From UBA1195 sp045598025 (lineage in GTDB: Bacteria; Bacteroidota; Bacteroidia; Bacteroidales; WCHB1-69): a DNA stretch of 6,058 bases. The notes under the pieces were generated by a model. It made no database searches and was not told the DNA's origin. It saw only the letters and a program-made list of their open reading frames with translations. The stretch's first letter is position 1; each line of letters opens with the position of its first letter. Both the position numbers and the translations under genes were made by a program. The DNA is taken from the NCBI GenBank assembly GCA_045598025.1, contig JAZLLH010000013.1:1-6058 (forward strand). The letters are read 5' to 3'. Positions 5,897 to 6,058 of the stretch are shown in pieces.

Positions 5897-6058
5897 ATGA
5901 TTTACGGTTACATTAGGGTCAGCAGCGACAAGCAAACGGTTGAAAACCAAAGATTTGAAATCAACAACTTCTGCCAACGGGAGAAAATGCACATTGATGG
6001 TTGGATTGAAGAAACCATCAGTGGAACAAAGAATTATGACAAGAGGGAATTAGGTCGT
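5897..6058 (+). CDS. Serine recombinase (resolvase/invertase) N-terminus, 3' end cut by window edge
   Basis: The first 54 codons are visible and the frame is open to the last base. The N-terminus MIYGYIRVSSDKQTVENQR matches the catalytic domain of serine recombinases: Tyr5-x-Arg7-Val8-Ser9 is the active-site YxRVS motif, with Ser9 as the predicted nucleophile attacking DNA and Arg7 as the conserved catalytic arginine. Further on, a Glu-Glu-Thr-x-Ser-Gly-Thr stretch (38-44) and Lys-Arg-Glu-Leu (50-53) fit the family pattern (E-x-x-S-G, then R-x-x-L). The compact start with Ser at position 9 fits the small resolvase/invertase class, and the wording resembles Bacteroides DNA invertases. The C-terminal DNA-binding domain is outside the window, so invertase, resolvase and IS607-like or large recombinase cannot be told apart for certain. 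The visible coding part is about 40% G+C by hand count, lower than the alkD-like gene, consistent with transferred DNA. Confidence 0.9.
   Translation, partial: MIYGYIRVSSDKQTVENQRFEINNFCQREKMHIDGWIEETISGTKNYDKRELGR

Overview
The window most likely comes from a member of the Bacteroidetes, probably Bacteroidales. The evidence is indirect: start codons generally lack a clear Shine-Dalgarno sequence, intergenic regions are AT-rich, a polyphosphate-polymerase (VTC) gene is paired with a DUF4956 gene, and the recombinase at the right edge resembles Bacteroides-type serine invertases. No genus is assigned. Most of the window is ordinary chromosomal sequence of intermediate G+C. The last ~300 bases turn sharply AT-rich and lead into a serine recombinase.

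Layout from left to right. (1) The 3' part of an AqpZ-type aquaporin gene, cut by the left edge. (2) A strong bidirectional hairpin terminator shared with a convergent MATE efflux gene on the minus strand. (3) A 174-base divergent intergenic region with two small hairpins. (4) A tight plus-strand operon of three genes: a small exported protein made of tyrosine-led repeats, a VTC-domain polyphosphate polymerase 3 bases later, and a DUF4956 membrane protein whose start overlaps the end of the polymerase gene. (5) A convergent minus-strand operon read as PspC-domain peptide, MmcQ/YjbR protein, AlkD-like DNA alkylation repair protein. (6) A 296-base AT-rich divergent region with a long imperfect palindrome and an iterated TATATCTT motif. 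(7) The first 54 codons of a serine recombinase, cut by the right edge.

How the genes may work together. The operon at 2335-4261 looks like one functional unit: a cytoplasmic tunnel-fold polymerase, a polytopic membrane partner and an exported repeat protein. This suggests a membrane-associated polyphosphate (or related phosphate-polymer) system, but only the VTC domain has a known biochemical precedent. The minus-strand trio combines a small membrane protein with two nucleic-acid-related proteins, which fits a stress or repair role. The recombinase may mark the start of a mobile or phase-variable region extending beyond the window.

No rRNA, tRNA, CRISPR array or complete insertion sequence was seen. 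Nothing here is clearly a new system. The most interesting items are the exported repeat protein coupled to the VTC/DUF4956 pair, and the palindrome-rich boundary next to the recombinase.
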